A stretch of DNA of 64,000 nucleotides. It comes from Falciphora oryzae. Taxonomy: Eukaryota > Ascomycota > Sordariomycetes > Magnaporthales > Magnaporthaceae. Below are positions 37,554 to 48,806 of this stretch, piece after piece. Position 1 is the first letter of the stretch. Each line of letters starts with the position of its first letter. The notes beneath the pieces were generated by a model that saw only the letters and a program-made list of their open reading frames with translations, was not told the origin of the DNA and did no database searches. A program made the translations under genes and the position numbers. The stretch is from contig JNVV01000026.1 of the NCBI GenBank assembly GCA_000733355.1, forward strand, positions 451,077 through 515,076. Direction: 5' to 3'.

Positions 37554-40338
37554 CCCGAACCCAAGAAAAGTGTCTATCCAGGCCCAGTCTGCACACGGAA
37601 GTCACCACAAACCGCTTGCCTCCATCGTGCATTCCCTGTTGGGAGCTCCTGCCCAAGAACCGCAGGCCGCCAGGTGCGTTAGATGTCGAGGGCACACCTC
37701 TCACACAACCGTAATCCTGCACCCAAAGCATATGAATGTGCACATCTTCAAAATCGCCTTTGTTATCCCCCTGTCTCCGTTTAGGAGCCCGTTCCAGCAC
37801 GACACAGGTGGCTGCCCGAAACCCCGAGTCTCCAAAACACAAAGCAATGGTCGGGACGCGTTGCGCCGTTACCTATCACTTGGACCAGCAGCATATTCTA
37901 CCGACGTATACACTCAACTCCCTCTTGGGCCAGCAGCATCTGCTACCGACATATCTACTCAACTTCCTCTTACTTGGCCGCCATGCCGATCACGTCTCCA
38001 GCAGGCGGTCGCTGTTGTTCCTCTGGTATCCGAAAGATGGAAGTCGAGGTGCATTCGATTTGAGTATAAAGTAGTAAGTATCCAGGGTACCTAAATACCA
38101 CTTGGGGTGTATTGACGAGAGAAAGGCCACCTTGTGAAACTCCTTTGTGACTCCATCGAGTAGCTGAATGAGTGTGATAATGGGACATCAAGGGCGAATT
38201 TACCCTTACTAAAAGGTGCTTTATATATATAGAATAAACACAATGCTAATAGGGCGACCGGGCGGGCATCTTGGCCGGTCAGTCGCGGAACGGCCGTCGC
38301 GACGGCACGAAACACGGGGACAAGTGGGACTGCGGAAACAAGCTCGTTCGCGACGGAAAAAAAAATGGCACCCCATTGGATTGCTTCAATTCTTCCTGTC
38401 CTATATCTTTTTCCCGTGTCTTTTTCCCGTATCTTTTTCATGTATATTTTTTTCCTGTTCCTGTGTCTTTATGTGTCTTTTTTTTTTTGGCAGTGGTGCA
38501 GGCGGGAGGTGCCAACTTTTTTTTGTCGTGGAAGGGGCAGGGGGCTAAAATGGAAGAAAACAAACGCCACGGCCAGGCGCGGATGGAAGCGCGCAACTGG
38601 GCCAACTGTTGGGCTGCAGGAGAGCCTGACCAATGGGGCCGCGGCAAAGAGGGCGACACCCCTGCTCTAGGCCCCTGACATGTGTCCTGGAACCTCTGCT
38701 TCTGACCAGTCGGACGCGTCGGGGCCGTTTGGACCGCTGCCGCCACACTTCTCATCCAGGCCGAGCGCTGCGCAATCTGAAAACAAAACAAACAAACCCC
38801 CGTGCCCCTCCACGTCAACTGCAACGGCTTGGATGGCAGGCGATGCCGCTCGAGGGGGGCCGGGATTAGCTGCGTTCCTGTAGGCCTCCTTGGCTGGGAC
38901 CTGCTTTTCTTTTCTCGCAGCGGGCAAAACACAAGAAAACGCGACAAGTCCGGTCGTGGCCCTACATGACGCCCTGGGAGATATCGCTGCACTGGGGTGT
39001 GTGGGATGGACGTGTTGGGCGGTGTTTATTGTCCGTCTGTTGTGCCCCTGAGCATCGTGCGTGCATCACCAGCGCGTGCGCCACCGCTATTTCAATAGGG
39101 ATCCCGCCATGCCATGTTTGTTGTTGCAAGGTGGGTTCTTTTTGAGTCGCGCTCCGTCCCTTTCCCCTCGAACAGATCACGGAGACTGTCAACATTGTCA
39201 ATTGGCTGTGGTTATTCTAAAAAGCAATGGTGTTTTGTGCACGAGCCTGCCTCTCGCTTCTTTCAGTGTTCGGTTTCAATAGCATCAGCCAGGGGCGGAT
39301 TACGATCAGTGCTTGCCAGCCCAGCCTCCCCGCAATGTTGTTTTCTGCAACCAGGTGGCCGGCAAGGCGAGGCAAGGCAAGGCAATTGATGCGCGCGGGA
39401 CAATGACGACAAAAAATGGGGACAGACGATTGAGGGAAAGAAAGCGAGGGTTGAGTGCTGAGAATGGACTGCTTCTTGAACACCAAGTATGCACCCAGAA
39501 CAATAGAAACCCGCCTATTGTGATTTTTATTGTCTGATCTGCTTGATATTGTCGACCTCTCAATAATCCGGCGTGATGTTCTCGTCCAGCATCGACACTG
39601 GCGGGCTGGCATGCAGTCTTGGATCTGGGGCCCAAGTGAGGGTGAATTGGAGACCCGCCGTGTTAGCGTGCCTGAGGGTCCTGTGTTTTGACCAAGCTAC
39701 CGACACGCCTGTGGAGGGAACGCGCTAGCCCGCATTGGTACTAGTCAGCCTCCCACCTTAGCGCGACCGGCTCCCAGCTCCCAACCCCAAACCCGCCCAT
39801 CGCCTTTCCGCTTCGCACCTCGACTCGCACCCATCAACACATCACGCACCGTCGCTTGCTGCGAGGACTCGCAGCACCAAACCACCTACCGACCGCCAGC
39901 ATTCATATCCGCCACCTTGCTTCCTCCCCGCCGACATACCTGCAAGGTTCTCTTCGCCTCCTAGCTTCAAGCCATTCGTCGCGTTTTCTTTGTCGGCCCT
40001 GCGACGCACGAACCGCCCGCCAAATCCGAAACCGAGGAGGATGCGATAGGTCCTCCCCGTTCTTGCTGCTTCGTCGACGACAATTCCGACGCGCCTCGCA
40101 CCAAATCGACCGCCTGGGTGCACGCGCCAACTCAACTCATTCGAGAGGGCATTGCGGCAATCTCTCACGTCCTTGAATTAAACTATCCCTGCCTATGCTC
40201 GAAGCACCTCGCAATCCCGCCCGCAACTGAGGCCGATCCGAGATCTTGCTTCTCTCTACCTTGCGAACCAGCCACGACCGCCTCGCTACTGGCCGACAAC
40301 TCGCATTCTTCTATACGACCCGTGCCCCGCATCCGAAG
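37554..40338. other. Intergenic region between microexon gene and CDH1
   Basis: About 2.8 kb with no supported gene. It holds the upstream region of the microexon gene, copy A of a dispersed repeat (37821-37990), a minus-strand TATATATATA-like stretch near 38220, a T-rich low-complexity block (38395-38525), and a CT-rich zone (39750-40330) that is probably the long leader of CDH1. Confidence 0.5.
37821..37990. repeat. Dispersed repeat, copy A
   Basis: Related to 44890-45015. Shared blocks include CGCGTTGCGCCGTTACCTAT and CCTCTTACTTGGCCGCC. Copy A carries an extra internal duplication of about 50 nt (the CAGCAGCAT...ACTCAACT unit occurs twice). Many differences between copies are C/T or G/A. 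It is probably a decayed transposable-element fragment, but no terminal repeat or coding domain identifies the element. Confidence 0.75.
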
Positions 40339-42331
40339 ATGGGTGCCATCTCGGATGCTCTCGCCGGCAACGGCCTGGCATCCTCATCGAAACGCCCCGT
40401 CAGAGACTCGCGCAGTCCTGCCATCGCGACACCTGCCAGGAGCACCACCCCGCCCCCAGCTTCAGACCGCGCTCGCTTGGAGGCCAGGCATCATTTTGAT
40501 CCTAGCGGCTCACGCAGCTCGCGGGGCAGTGCACGGGCGAGCGACGTGGGTATTGGCAGGGAAAGCAGCCTGGATTCAGATGCGGTAAACCATGCTCTCA
40601 GGAGGGAGATGCTGAGCAGGCAGCAGAGGGAAACTACGCCAAACGGAAGCCCGCACAGGAAACGCCAGCGGATAAATGGTGACAGGTGAGCCTCACGTCC
40701 AGCCCCGGACGCGTCGGTGCCGCCCGGGCGGAATGGATCGGGCAATCGGCCATGCTCACACGTTTGCCATTCAGATTTATCCCGACCCGATCAGGTCAGG
40801 ACTTGCAGGCGGGCTTCAGTTTGTTGCACGAGGATGGCTCCCCGGCGACCCCGTCCAAACAAAAGAAGCGTACTCCGCACGGCGAGCTTCATTTCCAGAA
40901 GAGTAGGCACCCCTTTTCGGCACCCTTTGGCCCAATGCTATGGATCTGGCACGGTTGCTGACATCACCTTTAGCCGAGGAGGCAAACCGCACCTTCTCGA
41001 CCCTGCTGCGGGCCGAGCTTTTTGAGAACTCGATCCCACAGGCAGCTCCCGCACCAATAGACCACACCATTCCATCATCGAGGGGGTCCAATGTGCACGA
41101 TGGCACCAGAGCACAAACACCTCCCCACAACCCCCCGCCATCACTCCCTGCCTCATTAACCCCCTCAACCCCCCACAAGAACCTGTTCTCGTATATGTCT
41201 CCCCGCCACAACAGTATCGGCGGGCATCCGACACCATCACGGACACCACAGAGCCGACATGGCCCCAACCTGGACACCAGGTCTGAAATTTACAGCCTCT
41301 CTCCCGTTCGGTTTGGCAGCCAGCAGATGCTCTTGAGCCCCCGCCGGCAACCAAGAGCCGTCAGCAAGGTGCCTTATAAAGTGTTGGACGCACCAGAACT
41401 AGCCGACGATTTCTATCTGAACCTTGTCGACTGGGGAAGTGCCAACGTGCTTGGAGTGGGCCTCGGTTCCAGCGTGTACATGTGGAACGCGCAAACGAGT
41501 CGCGTCAACAAGCTGTGCACCCTAGAGGACGACACGGTGACCAGCGTATCCTGGATCCAGAAGGGCACGCACATCGCCATCGGCACCGGCAAGGGCCTCG
41601 TGCAAATATGGGACGCAGAGAAGACTCGGCGGTTGAGGACGATGACCGGACACACCGCTAGGGTCGGCTCTCTGGCCTGGAACACACACATCCTGACCTC
41701 GGGCTCCCGCGATCGCCTCATCTACCACCGTGACGTCAGGGCGCCCGACCAATGGCTCCGGAAGCTCGTCGGCCACAAGCAAGAAGTCTGTGGTCTGAAG
41801 TGGAATTGCGAAGACGGGCAGCTGGCGAGTGGAGGCAACGACAACAAGCTGATGGTGTGGGACAAGCTCTCGGACACGCCACTCTGGAAGTTTTCAGATC
41901 ATACTGCCGCAGTCAAGGCGATGGCCTGGTCTCCCCATCAGCGGGGACTGCTGGCATCTGGCGGTGGTACCGCTGACCGGCGCATCATCTTTCACGACAC
42001 TTTGCGAGGCACCGTCATCAACGAGATCGACACGGGAAGCCAGGTTTGCAATCTGGCCTGGTCTAAGAACTCGAACGAAATCGTGTCGACGCACGGCTAT
42101 TCCCAGAACCAAATTGTGGTCTGGAAGTACCCCTCGATGACCCAAGTCGCCAGCCTGACGGGTCACACCTACCGAGTGCTCTATTTGGCCATGAGCCCAG
42201 ACGGACGCACCGTGGTCACTGGCGCTGGCGACGAAACTCTACGGTTCTGGAATGTCTTCGGTCGACGGCCCGGGGCCCGCGAAGACGGCGAAAGCGGAGG
42301 ACGGCTATCTGACTGGGGCATCATTCGGTGA
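40339..42331 (+). CDS. CDH1: APC/C activator Cdh1/Hct1 (fizzy-related, WD40)
   Basis: Substrate-recruiting activator of the anaphase-promoting complex in late mitosis and G1. Exons are 40339-40685, 40775-40902 and 40974-42331 (610 aa). The C-box DRFIPTR falls at 115-121 across the first intron. The N-terminus is Ser/Pro-rich with many SP/TP sites, as expected for CDK control. A WD40 propeller runs from VPYKVLDAP (about residue 290) to the end. It includes SRDRLIYHRDVRAP and CGLKWN, and ends GHTYRVLYLAMSPDG, typical of the fizzy family. The last two residues are Ile-Arg, the tail that binds TPR subunits of the complex. SRDRLIYHRDVR and the lack of a Cdc20-type N-terminus favour Cdh1 over Cdc20. 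A meiosis-specific paralogue is less likely but not excluded. The frame is open upstream of 40339 without another ATG. Confidence 0.94.
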
Positions 42332-43490
42332 TGTCACCCAACGACCCACTTTTGCTCAGCACTTTATAGTAGCTGTGTGTACCAACCTTCTCACCTCTCC
42401 AGATGGGGGAATCACGTCGAATTCCTTCATGGGATCTGGATCCGATACCCTCCATGTCTCTTCATTTTTCATACCTTACTCTTGCATTGCAGCGGTGTTT
42501 TCATCTTTCAGCCTTGACTTTTATCCTTGGCCCCTCCCGCGGGGATTGGACAGCAAACCTATTTTTATTATGACTTGTTGGCTGGCTGGCTGGCTGGAGC
42601 GCAGGGTGGCGGGTGCTCCTGGCGTACATAGTATTTTCATGATATCATGGGCCGGCGGGTTATGTGAGGGAAGTCTTGGATATTACGGACAAGACTAAGC
42701 GCGAGCAGGGGCTCTCCGCGATGGAGACCGCACCAAACTCTGGGGACGATATGACAGGCCAGTCAGTAAGAAAACACATGACCGGACAGATTTGAATCGA
42801 CGCAGCCCAGACTCCCCTAGCGGACATGAATGCATCGCGACTTCCCGTGCTTTTTGCCGCGCAGGCACTCTTGTGACTTGGCCCTGGGGACTGACGCAAG
42901 TGCAGGAATGGACAGGAAAAGCCCTCCCGTATTATTTGACTTTCTCACCGTCCCCGAACAATTCCAAGCCTCCATAGGTAGGTATCCTCGCCTACGACAA
43001 AAAGGTTGGCACCTCAAGGCCTCAACTGCCCGTATTACCGCCAGAGAAGAGGTGTGGATAAAAGACGGGAACAGGAATTAATACAGTAACAGGATAAAAT
43101 TTAGGGATAGGAAAAAAAAACATAGGAGTGGGAAAAGATGTAGGAAATCGAAGCAATGGGGTGCCATCTTTTGCGTCGTGAACGAGTTATCTTTCTCGAA
43201 CACGATTCCATCAAAGCTAGAATAACCGGTATGACTACAGCGTTCAAACATGCGCCAGCCTTTCATGAGCAAAACGGCCGGGAACCTCGAGCGCAATATG
43301 GAGTCATTTCTCTCAAAATACACGCAACCATTTCTCCGAAGAGAAAGCCAAAAGGCCATATCCAGCACTTCCCTCGGGGCTTATAACTGAGGAAGCCCGC
43401 CCGATCTGTCACCCTAGATCTTAATCACACTCTCCCCACTGCACGAAGCAAAGCAAGAGGAAGACGCGGAAGGGATTCACAAAGGCATAC
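42332..43490. other. Intergenic region 3' of CDH1
   Basis: No gene is supported. It contains a GGCT run near 42580-42597 and AT-richer sequence from 43000 that marks entry into the decayed stretch. Confidence 0.5.
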
Positions 43491-44350
43491 ATGACAATGG
43501 CAGGCCACGGCCGCACATTCAACTTGTTCGGCAAGCTGCCCAAGGAACTCCGAGACAAGATTTGGAGCGTGGCTGCCGCTGCTGGAGACCAAGAAGAGGG
43601 AGAGCAGCAGCGCCCAGGAGTCCACTTCTTCACCGTCCCGGACAACGGCGGCTGGCACACGGGCCCGCCTCACTGCGCTCTACGACCAGGTCGGTCAGGT
43701 CGAACGGGTAGACCCTGAATTTCTAGGCGCCTGCCCATCCATTCCTGCCAGCGACATGCTCGACTGGAACGATCGCCCGCCGGTAAACCGCTCAGCGGGG
43801 AACACGACCAAGTCTTGCTTCTTCACCGACGGGAGGGGCAATGGTCGGCAATACCGTGTGTTTCCGCGCGATCTCGTCTGCGTCAGGCCTTTCGACATCG
43901 CCAGGACGTTTGCAGACACGGCGGTCGACCACTACATCTGCAAGGGCGCCGAGCATGTAGCTCTGGAATTCGACCCGACCTGGCGCACACCCGCGGCTCT
44001 TTCGCTTTGGCAACCTACGAACTGGCTTCTGGGAAGGGGTAGCCCGCCGAGATCTCGATGGCCCGGCCGGTCTAGAGCTGGCTCTAGCAGGAGCCAAGTC
44101 GTACCTGCAACGGATGTGGCTCACCGACCACCGGATAAGAAGAAGGCCCGGCGGCCGGGGCGGCGTACCCAAGGGCCGCTTCGTGTTTTATGGCGGCAAC
44201 TGTTGGGTCGCCGAAGTGGAGGCGACAGGCGGCGAGTGGGGATACGATGGGAGGCCGCTCGTTGGCGATGAGAAGCTGCTCATGTCGGTAGAGAAGGGTT
44301 TTCCGTTTGGTGCAACCCCCGGTGTTCTGGCTTTTAAAGCCTTGGGATAG
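43491..44350 (+). pseudogene. 2EXR-domain protein gene, broken by two frameshifts
   Basis: The start reads FNLFGKLPKELRDKIW, the signature opening of the fungal 2EXR domain, a large family of unknown function. The frame then changes twice. Translation in the first frame is sensible to about 43665. The frame one base later gives LTALYDQVGQVERVDPEFLG and onward to about 44000. The frame two bases later gives GFWEGVARRDLDG through to GFPFGATPGVLAFKALG and a stop at 44350. No plausible intron spans either switch. All three segments look like one protein of about 285 residues, so this is a recently broken gene or carries two indel errors in the assembly. Start could be 43491 or the ATG at 43497. 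Confidence 0.75.
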
Positions 44351-44889
44351 GTCTCGGGTACCTCTAAGCGCATAGGTGGGTATTCGTTTGCTGCGTGTAC
44401 CTAAGAGAGGAATGGTTCTGAATGATGCTATCAGCAAGTCGATACTGTCCAAGACGAACCTACCTAATCAATGCGGATACAGGATCAATGCCACTCGATA
44501 CCATGGGGTGGCACACACGATAAACAGCCCGGTGGCGCATGGCAAGCTCGCTTTTTCGTTTACCCAGGTAGGTACCAACCTGTAGGTACCTATATTTCTT
44601 TGCTCTTTCATTGGGCTGCCCCTTTTCCTGCCCCTTTTCCTTTCCCCCACCCGGACTTTTCTATTTCGGCAGCCACTTCTCCCTATAATAACGATAAGTC
44701 CACCGTTCCGTTTCGCGGCCCTTCTCTTTCCCCGTTTGAAGCCCCCTAAGTAGGTATCTAAGGGTGGTGCAACCCATTCGCAGTCTGGGTCGCTGGCCCC
44801 TCGCCCCGAATAGCGCTCAGAGTAGGGGTAGAAGCCTCCGCCGGCACGGGCGGCTGTTCGAAACTACCTAGGCTAGCTGTTTTTTTATC

Positions 44890-45015
44890 CTGCGTCTCCA
44901 CAACACAGAGCAATGCCCGGGCCGCGTTGCGCCGTTACCTATGCTGTCACTTGGCCCAGCGGCATCTACTACCGACATGTCTACTCGACTCCCTCTTACT
45001 TGGCCGCCGTGCCGA
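44890..45015. repeat. Dispersed repeat, copy B
   Basis: Shares an interrupted match of roughly 120 nt with 37821-37990, same orientation. It has one copy of the unit that is doubled in copy A, and keeps G/C at several sites where copy A has A/T. Confidence 0.75.
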
Positions 45016-45369
45016 GCCACGATTCCCTTCTTACCGACGACCCGTCGAAACCATCCGTCCCCCAGGTCGAGGTTGGGGTTGTCGGCATCCTTCGGGGCCG
45101 GCCGGCAGAACCATGTAGTGAGAATGCCCTTCCTCCCCTCAAAGAGGGCTCGCAGGCACGTTTGGCCGGGCAATACCCCACGTGCTCGGCTATTGGGTTT
45201 GACTCTCAGTGGCTGCTGAGATCGTCGTCGGGCTCACAGAACGGCTCCCAGCGCTTCTACATGGGGTGACTCCCAGCGGCTACCGAGGGTGTCTTCTGGC
45301 CCCTCAACAACGGCTGCCTGCGCTTTTATTGATGAGAATGACCTCCGGGTGGTTTTTACCCTCGGCAGT

Positions 45370-45580
45370 GGCACTCATCGTGGGAAACTTCGGGTCCCCT
45401 CTTCCCCCACGCCTGCTCGGTAGATACCGGTCGTCAGCGCTTGGGAGGATTTTCAGCCTCCGGGGGAACTGACCCCCGGAAGCGGCATCCTGCATCGCGG
45501 CGAAGGGGACCTTCCAGTCCTATCTTCCTGCAACGCCTGCTCGGTAAACACCGGTCGTCAGCGCTATGGGGTCCTCCAGT
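45370..45580. repeat. Minisatellite, unit about 123 bp, truncated by gap
   Basis: CGCCTGCTCGGTA followed by ACCGGTCGTCAGCGCT occurs at 45410-45442 and again at 45534-45565, with alignable flanks on both sides. Two units are visible, and the second runs directly into the N gap. More degenerate copies of a CTC(C/A)CAG(C/T)GGCT motif lie at 45207-45290. Confidence 0.75.
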
Positions 45581-45621
45581 NNNNNNNNNNNNNNNNNNNN
45601 NNNNNNNNNNNNNNNNNNNNN
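45581..45621. other. Assembly gap (41 N)
   Basis: Forty-one N. The gap sits at the edge of a tandem repeat, so the true length is uncertain. Confidence 0.99.
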
Positions 45622-46721
45622 GTGCCGGCGGGCAGTGAAGCCGGACTCTGCGGCCTCCTCGTGGTACTGCTTGGGTAGCGCCGATGCGGAGACGCCAGCC
45701 GGTCGGCTGAAATGTATACAGGCATTGGATCTAGACCTCGTTTTATTCTCTGCAAGCGTGTTTGGAGCCTGAACAGCATGCCTTCGTGTAGGAGTGTAGG
45801 GGTGGCGGGAGGGAGGAATTGCGGGCGATCTATTTGATATCGGGTGGCGTGTCGGGCGCGAGGCCGATAGGCCATGGCTTGATTGATGTGGACATCGGCG
45901 GCACGGCACGGGCATCTGTACAGCACGATGGCGGACAGCCCATGGAGCGATCCCACGTGGTGGCTGACATAGATGCAACCCCTGCGTCCCCAAGCACTTG
46001 GCCGCCGGCAGGGAACCTATCACGAAGGGCCATGCATATTGAGCGTCTGGTAGAAGGGGTGGGACCTTACCTGTTGGAGCTATTGTGCATTGGTCGCCCC
46101 AAAGCAGCCGCGCAGTCTCGCGAACCAACAGCCCTCCTCGAGTCAAATAATGCGGCGTCAAGCAGCTCCCTTGCTAGACAGTTGCCTGGAAGCCCAAGGG
46201 ATGGAAGGAATTGTAACAAAACCCGTATCGCGGACAAGTATAAGCAGGGGTGGGTGAGCCGACTTCCAGCCATCACGACGGACGGATGGTGTCCATTTCC
46301 TGAGGTCGGTTGGTGTCGATACTGGCCGTTGGGAACTTTTACCAGCAAGATAATTGCAGATAGGTGGAGCGTGTCGACGTTCCCAGTGGACATATATTTG
46401 TCCCACCAAGACCACCTGCCGGAACTGGACCGTGATAAGGCCGGACCAGACCCATCAGCATAACCAAGATGTCGCAAAAGTACGGAGAAGGAGGGCGAGG
46501 AGGACCACAAGTTTTGTCTTTTTGTCGTCCAAAGCCAAGACAAGGGACTATCCAAGGGCCATGCCATTCTTAGGGAGGGAAGGCTCAAGTGAGAGGTGCT
46601 CCTATTCGGGTGGGTGTTTCGACATCGTATCTGCCATTCATTTGGCAGCCCATGTGCTCTTCTCGGTGTTCAAGTCGTTGTTTATCCAAGTATTAGTTTA
46701 ATATTTTGTCTTTCTTTCAAA

Positions 46722-47960
46722 ATGGACACGGAGCTCGCCCAAAAATCGATGGGTCAAAGGATCCCTGCGCTCTGCCGGGTCGGCCGGCGGCGGTGGCCGG
46801 TCCTGGTGCTCGCCGCTTCCACCATGGCCGTCATAATCCTCGCCTCGGTTGGCTCGTACAGGCCTGGGATCTATGACCCCGTCAAGCATGCGGCGGTCAA
46901 GCTCAAGGAGCACGTCACCGGCAGTAAGGACCAAGCCCAGATGGCGCCCAGCGTTACGACGCTGCTTCAAACAGGACCCTCGGCCTCGAGTCAATCCGGT
47001 TCATCAATATGGACTACCGCCACGACCGCTTCGACGCCCTCGCTATCCGGTGCTACCTGTCCGACATCGAGGTGCACCCCAGCCGGGGGTTTCCCAAGGA
47101 GAAGGCGGGGGCTGAGATGGTCGACTTCCCTCCGACGAGGAGTCCGACTAGGAACGGACCGCCAGAGGTCGCCACATGGCGGGCACATGCCAGCGTTTGT
47201 CGTACCCGGTAGACTCTTCCCCTGGATGCTATCTTGTCACTATCTGACTTGCGGTCTCCAAAACAATCAAGATCCGGCAGCACATGCTTATGAAACGACC
47301 CCCGGCCGTTTTAATCATGGAGTCCGACGCGGTGTGGGACACGCAGCTCCGGCGCATAATGGGCAACCTCAGCCGGCCCTTCCTGGACCTCCTCCGCGCC
47401 GACAACCCGGACGCCGACGTCGTCGCCGGCCGGAACGACCCCTGGGCGGCGCGCAGCGGGCTCTGGGACGTCATCAGCCTCGGCCACTGCAGCGACCACT
47501 GGCGGGACGACACGGGGTCCCGGCTCTACGACGACGAGCTCGCCGCGCGCGGCATGGTCCACCTTCCCGGCTACGTCGTGTCGCTGACGGGCGCGGCCAA
47601 GCTGCTGGTCCGCACGGCCATGAACCTCAACGAGCCCGTCGACATACTCATCGACAACATGCTCAAGGGCCGCGAGCTCGTCGGCTACAACGTCCGGCAC
47701 CAGCCAGTCGCGCAGTAGGTCTACTCGCCGGGCCTGGGCATGCAGTCGCGCGGCGCCAACAGTGGTACCCGCCCCAACGGCTCCGAGAGCAGCCAGTCCG
47801 GGGACGACGGGTCGAGGGAATGGCGGCCGGCCGCGCAGAAGAAGGGGTCCGTCTGGGAGATGGAGCCGCAGTGCGCTGGCGTCGACTTCCCCGACTTTGG
47901 GCTGGGCCATGCGTGGAAAAGGTCGCCAAGACCCGGAAGATGCCGCACTTCTACGAACGA
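46722..47960 (+). pseudogene. Family-25 glycosyltransferase gene, disrupted
   Basis: The N-terminus MDTELAQKS is followed by a membrane anchor (WPVLVLAASTMAVIILASVG), as in a type II Golgi enzyme. A frame change near 46930-46960 leads to LGLESIRFINMDYRHDR, the conserved opening of GT25 (LPS glycosyltransferase-like) domains, ending TWRAHAS at 47194. A 77-nt intron (47195-47271) then joins IRQHMLMKRPPAVLIMESDA, with the acidic ESDA metal-site motif, and LGHCSDHW. An in-frame TAG at 47716-47718 interrupts the domain; coding-like sequence continues after it to about 47960. The TAG could come from CAG or TGG by a single RIP-type transition. The intron donor GTTTGT is weak and the 3' end is uncertain. 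The substrate cannot be inferred. Confidence 0.72.
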
Positions 47961-48540
47961 CGGTCGACCTCACCGGTTTTTGCCCAGTTTTTCTCTCCCT
48001 CCCTCCCCTCTTGTATTTACCCTCGTCCTACCGTCCCCCCTTTTCCTTTCTCACTCTCCTGTGCAAGGTTACGCGTCCATCATAGGTCGGCTTGGCTGCA
48101 CGTGTATGGCTTACATCCAACCGACCGAACGCCGAAGTGGGAATTCACGTTCCACGAAGGACACCACCTCGATCAAGTGCCCAGAACTGCGCTCTCCCAC
48201 TTGAGTATAGAGCACTAGATGGCTTATGTCAGAATATAACTTGGTGTTGCATGGAGAGTGCAGAGTTGCGGAGGCGAGGCTGTCTTGGTCCCCTAGGCGA
48301 GGCAGAGACTTAATTAACAGACCACCTTGTGCCACCCTATGTGGATGTTAGAAGCTGTATCCAACATGTCATGCCGAGCACAAACGCTGCATCAACACCT
48401 CATCGTGAAGGATCGAGGTGACGATAATCAGCTTCCAAGACGCTTGGAGACACTTACCAATTCTCGTGCTGCCCGACTTTCTGCATCGCTGCGGCCCGGT
48501 CGTGATGGTTGATGGTCGTTGACTGCCCTCTGCTTGCTTG
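47961..48540. other. Intergenic sequence
   Basis: No gene seen. Pyrimidine-rich 47980-48060, otherwise unremarkable. Confidence 0.5.
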
Positions 48541-48624
48541 GTGACATGCACTCTCCACGAAGTTGTGACGATCGCGTCTTGGGTGATGTATGCTTACCAC
48601 GGAGTTATGAAGATCACGTCTCAA
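48541..48624. repeat. 42-bp tandem duplication upstream of secreted-protein gene
   Basis: Two adjacent 42-bp units, 48541-48582 and 48583-48624, align without gaps. They differ at 14 sites, 12 of them transitions. The array ends about 18 nt before the TATA box of the next gene. Confidence 0.7.
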
Positions 48625-48642
48625 GCAGTCGACCTTCATGGC

Positions 48643-48649
48643 TATATAA
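48643..48649 (+). promoter_or_regulatory. TATA box of secreted-protein gene
   Basis: TATATAA lies about 160 nt upstream of the ATG at 48807. It is one of the clearest core promoter elements in the window and suggests a regulated, TATA-dependent gene. Confidence 0.65.
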
Positions 48650-48806
48650 GGGGCTCCTGGTCCCCCATCTCGGTCTGCTTGTTTCCTCTGTCCTCAGAGC
48701 ACCAGCACCAGCCTGCCAAAGCCATCATCACTCTCCAGCCTCCTCTCACGTCAAAAGCCAAGTGTTTCAATACGCCACCACCATCCACCCCAAAACCTCA
48801 GCCAAC

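Larger units (their letters stand above)
44351..46721. other. Repeat-bearing intergenic region with assembly gap
   Basis: No intact gene. It contains short TAGGTACC-type AT-rich motifs (44565-44595), copy B of a dispersed repeat, a minisatellite, a 41-base N gap and about 1 kb of unassigned sequence to 46721. Frames that cross the Ns are artefacts. Confidence 0.6.

Noticed and set aside
45520..46161. 213-codon minus-strand frame
   Set aside because: It crosses the 41-N assembly gap and shows no family features.
47715..47745. A short intron removing the TAG in the glycosyltransferase gene
   Set aside because: GTAGGT...CAG would be only about 31 nt, too short for a fungal intron, with no branch site.
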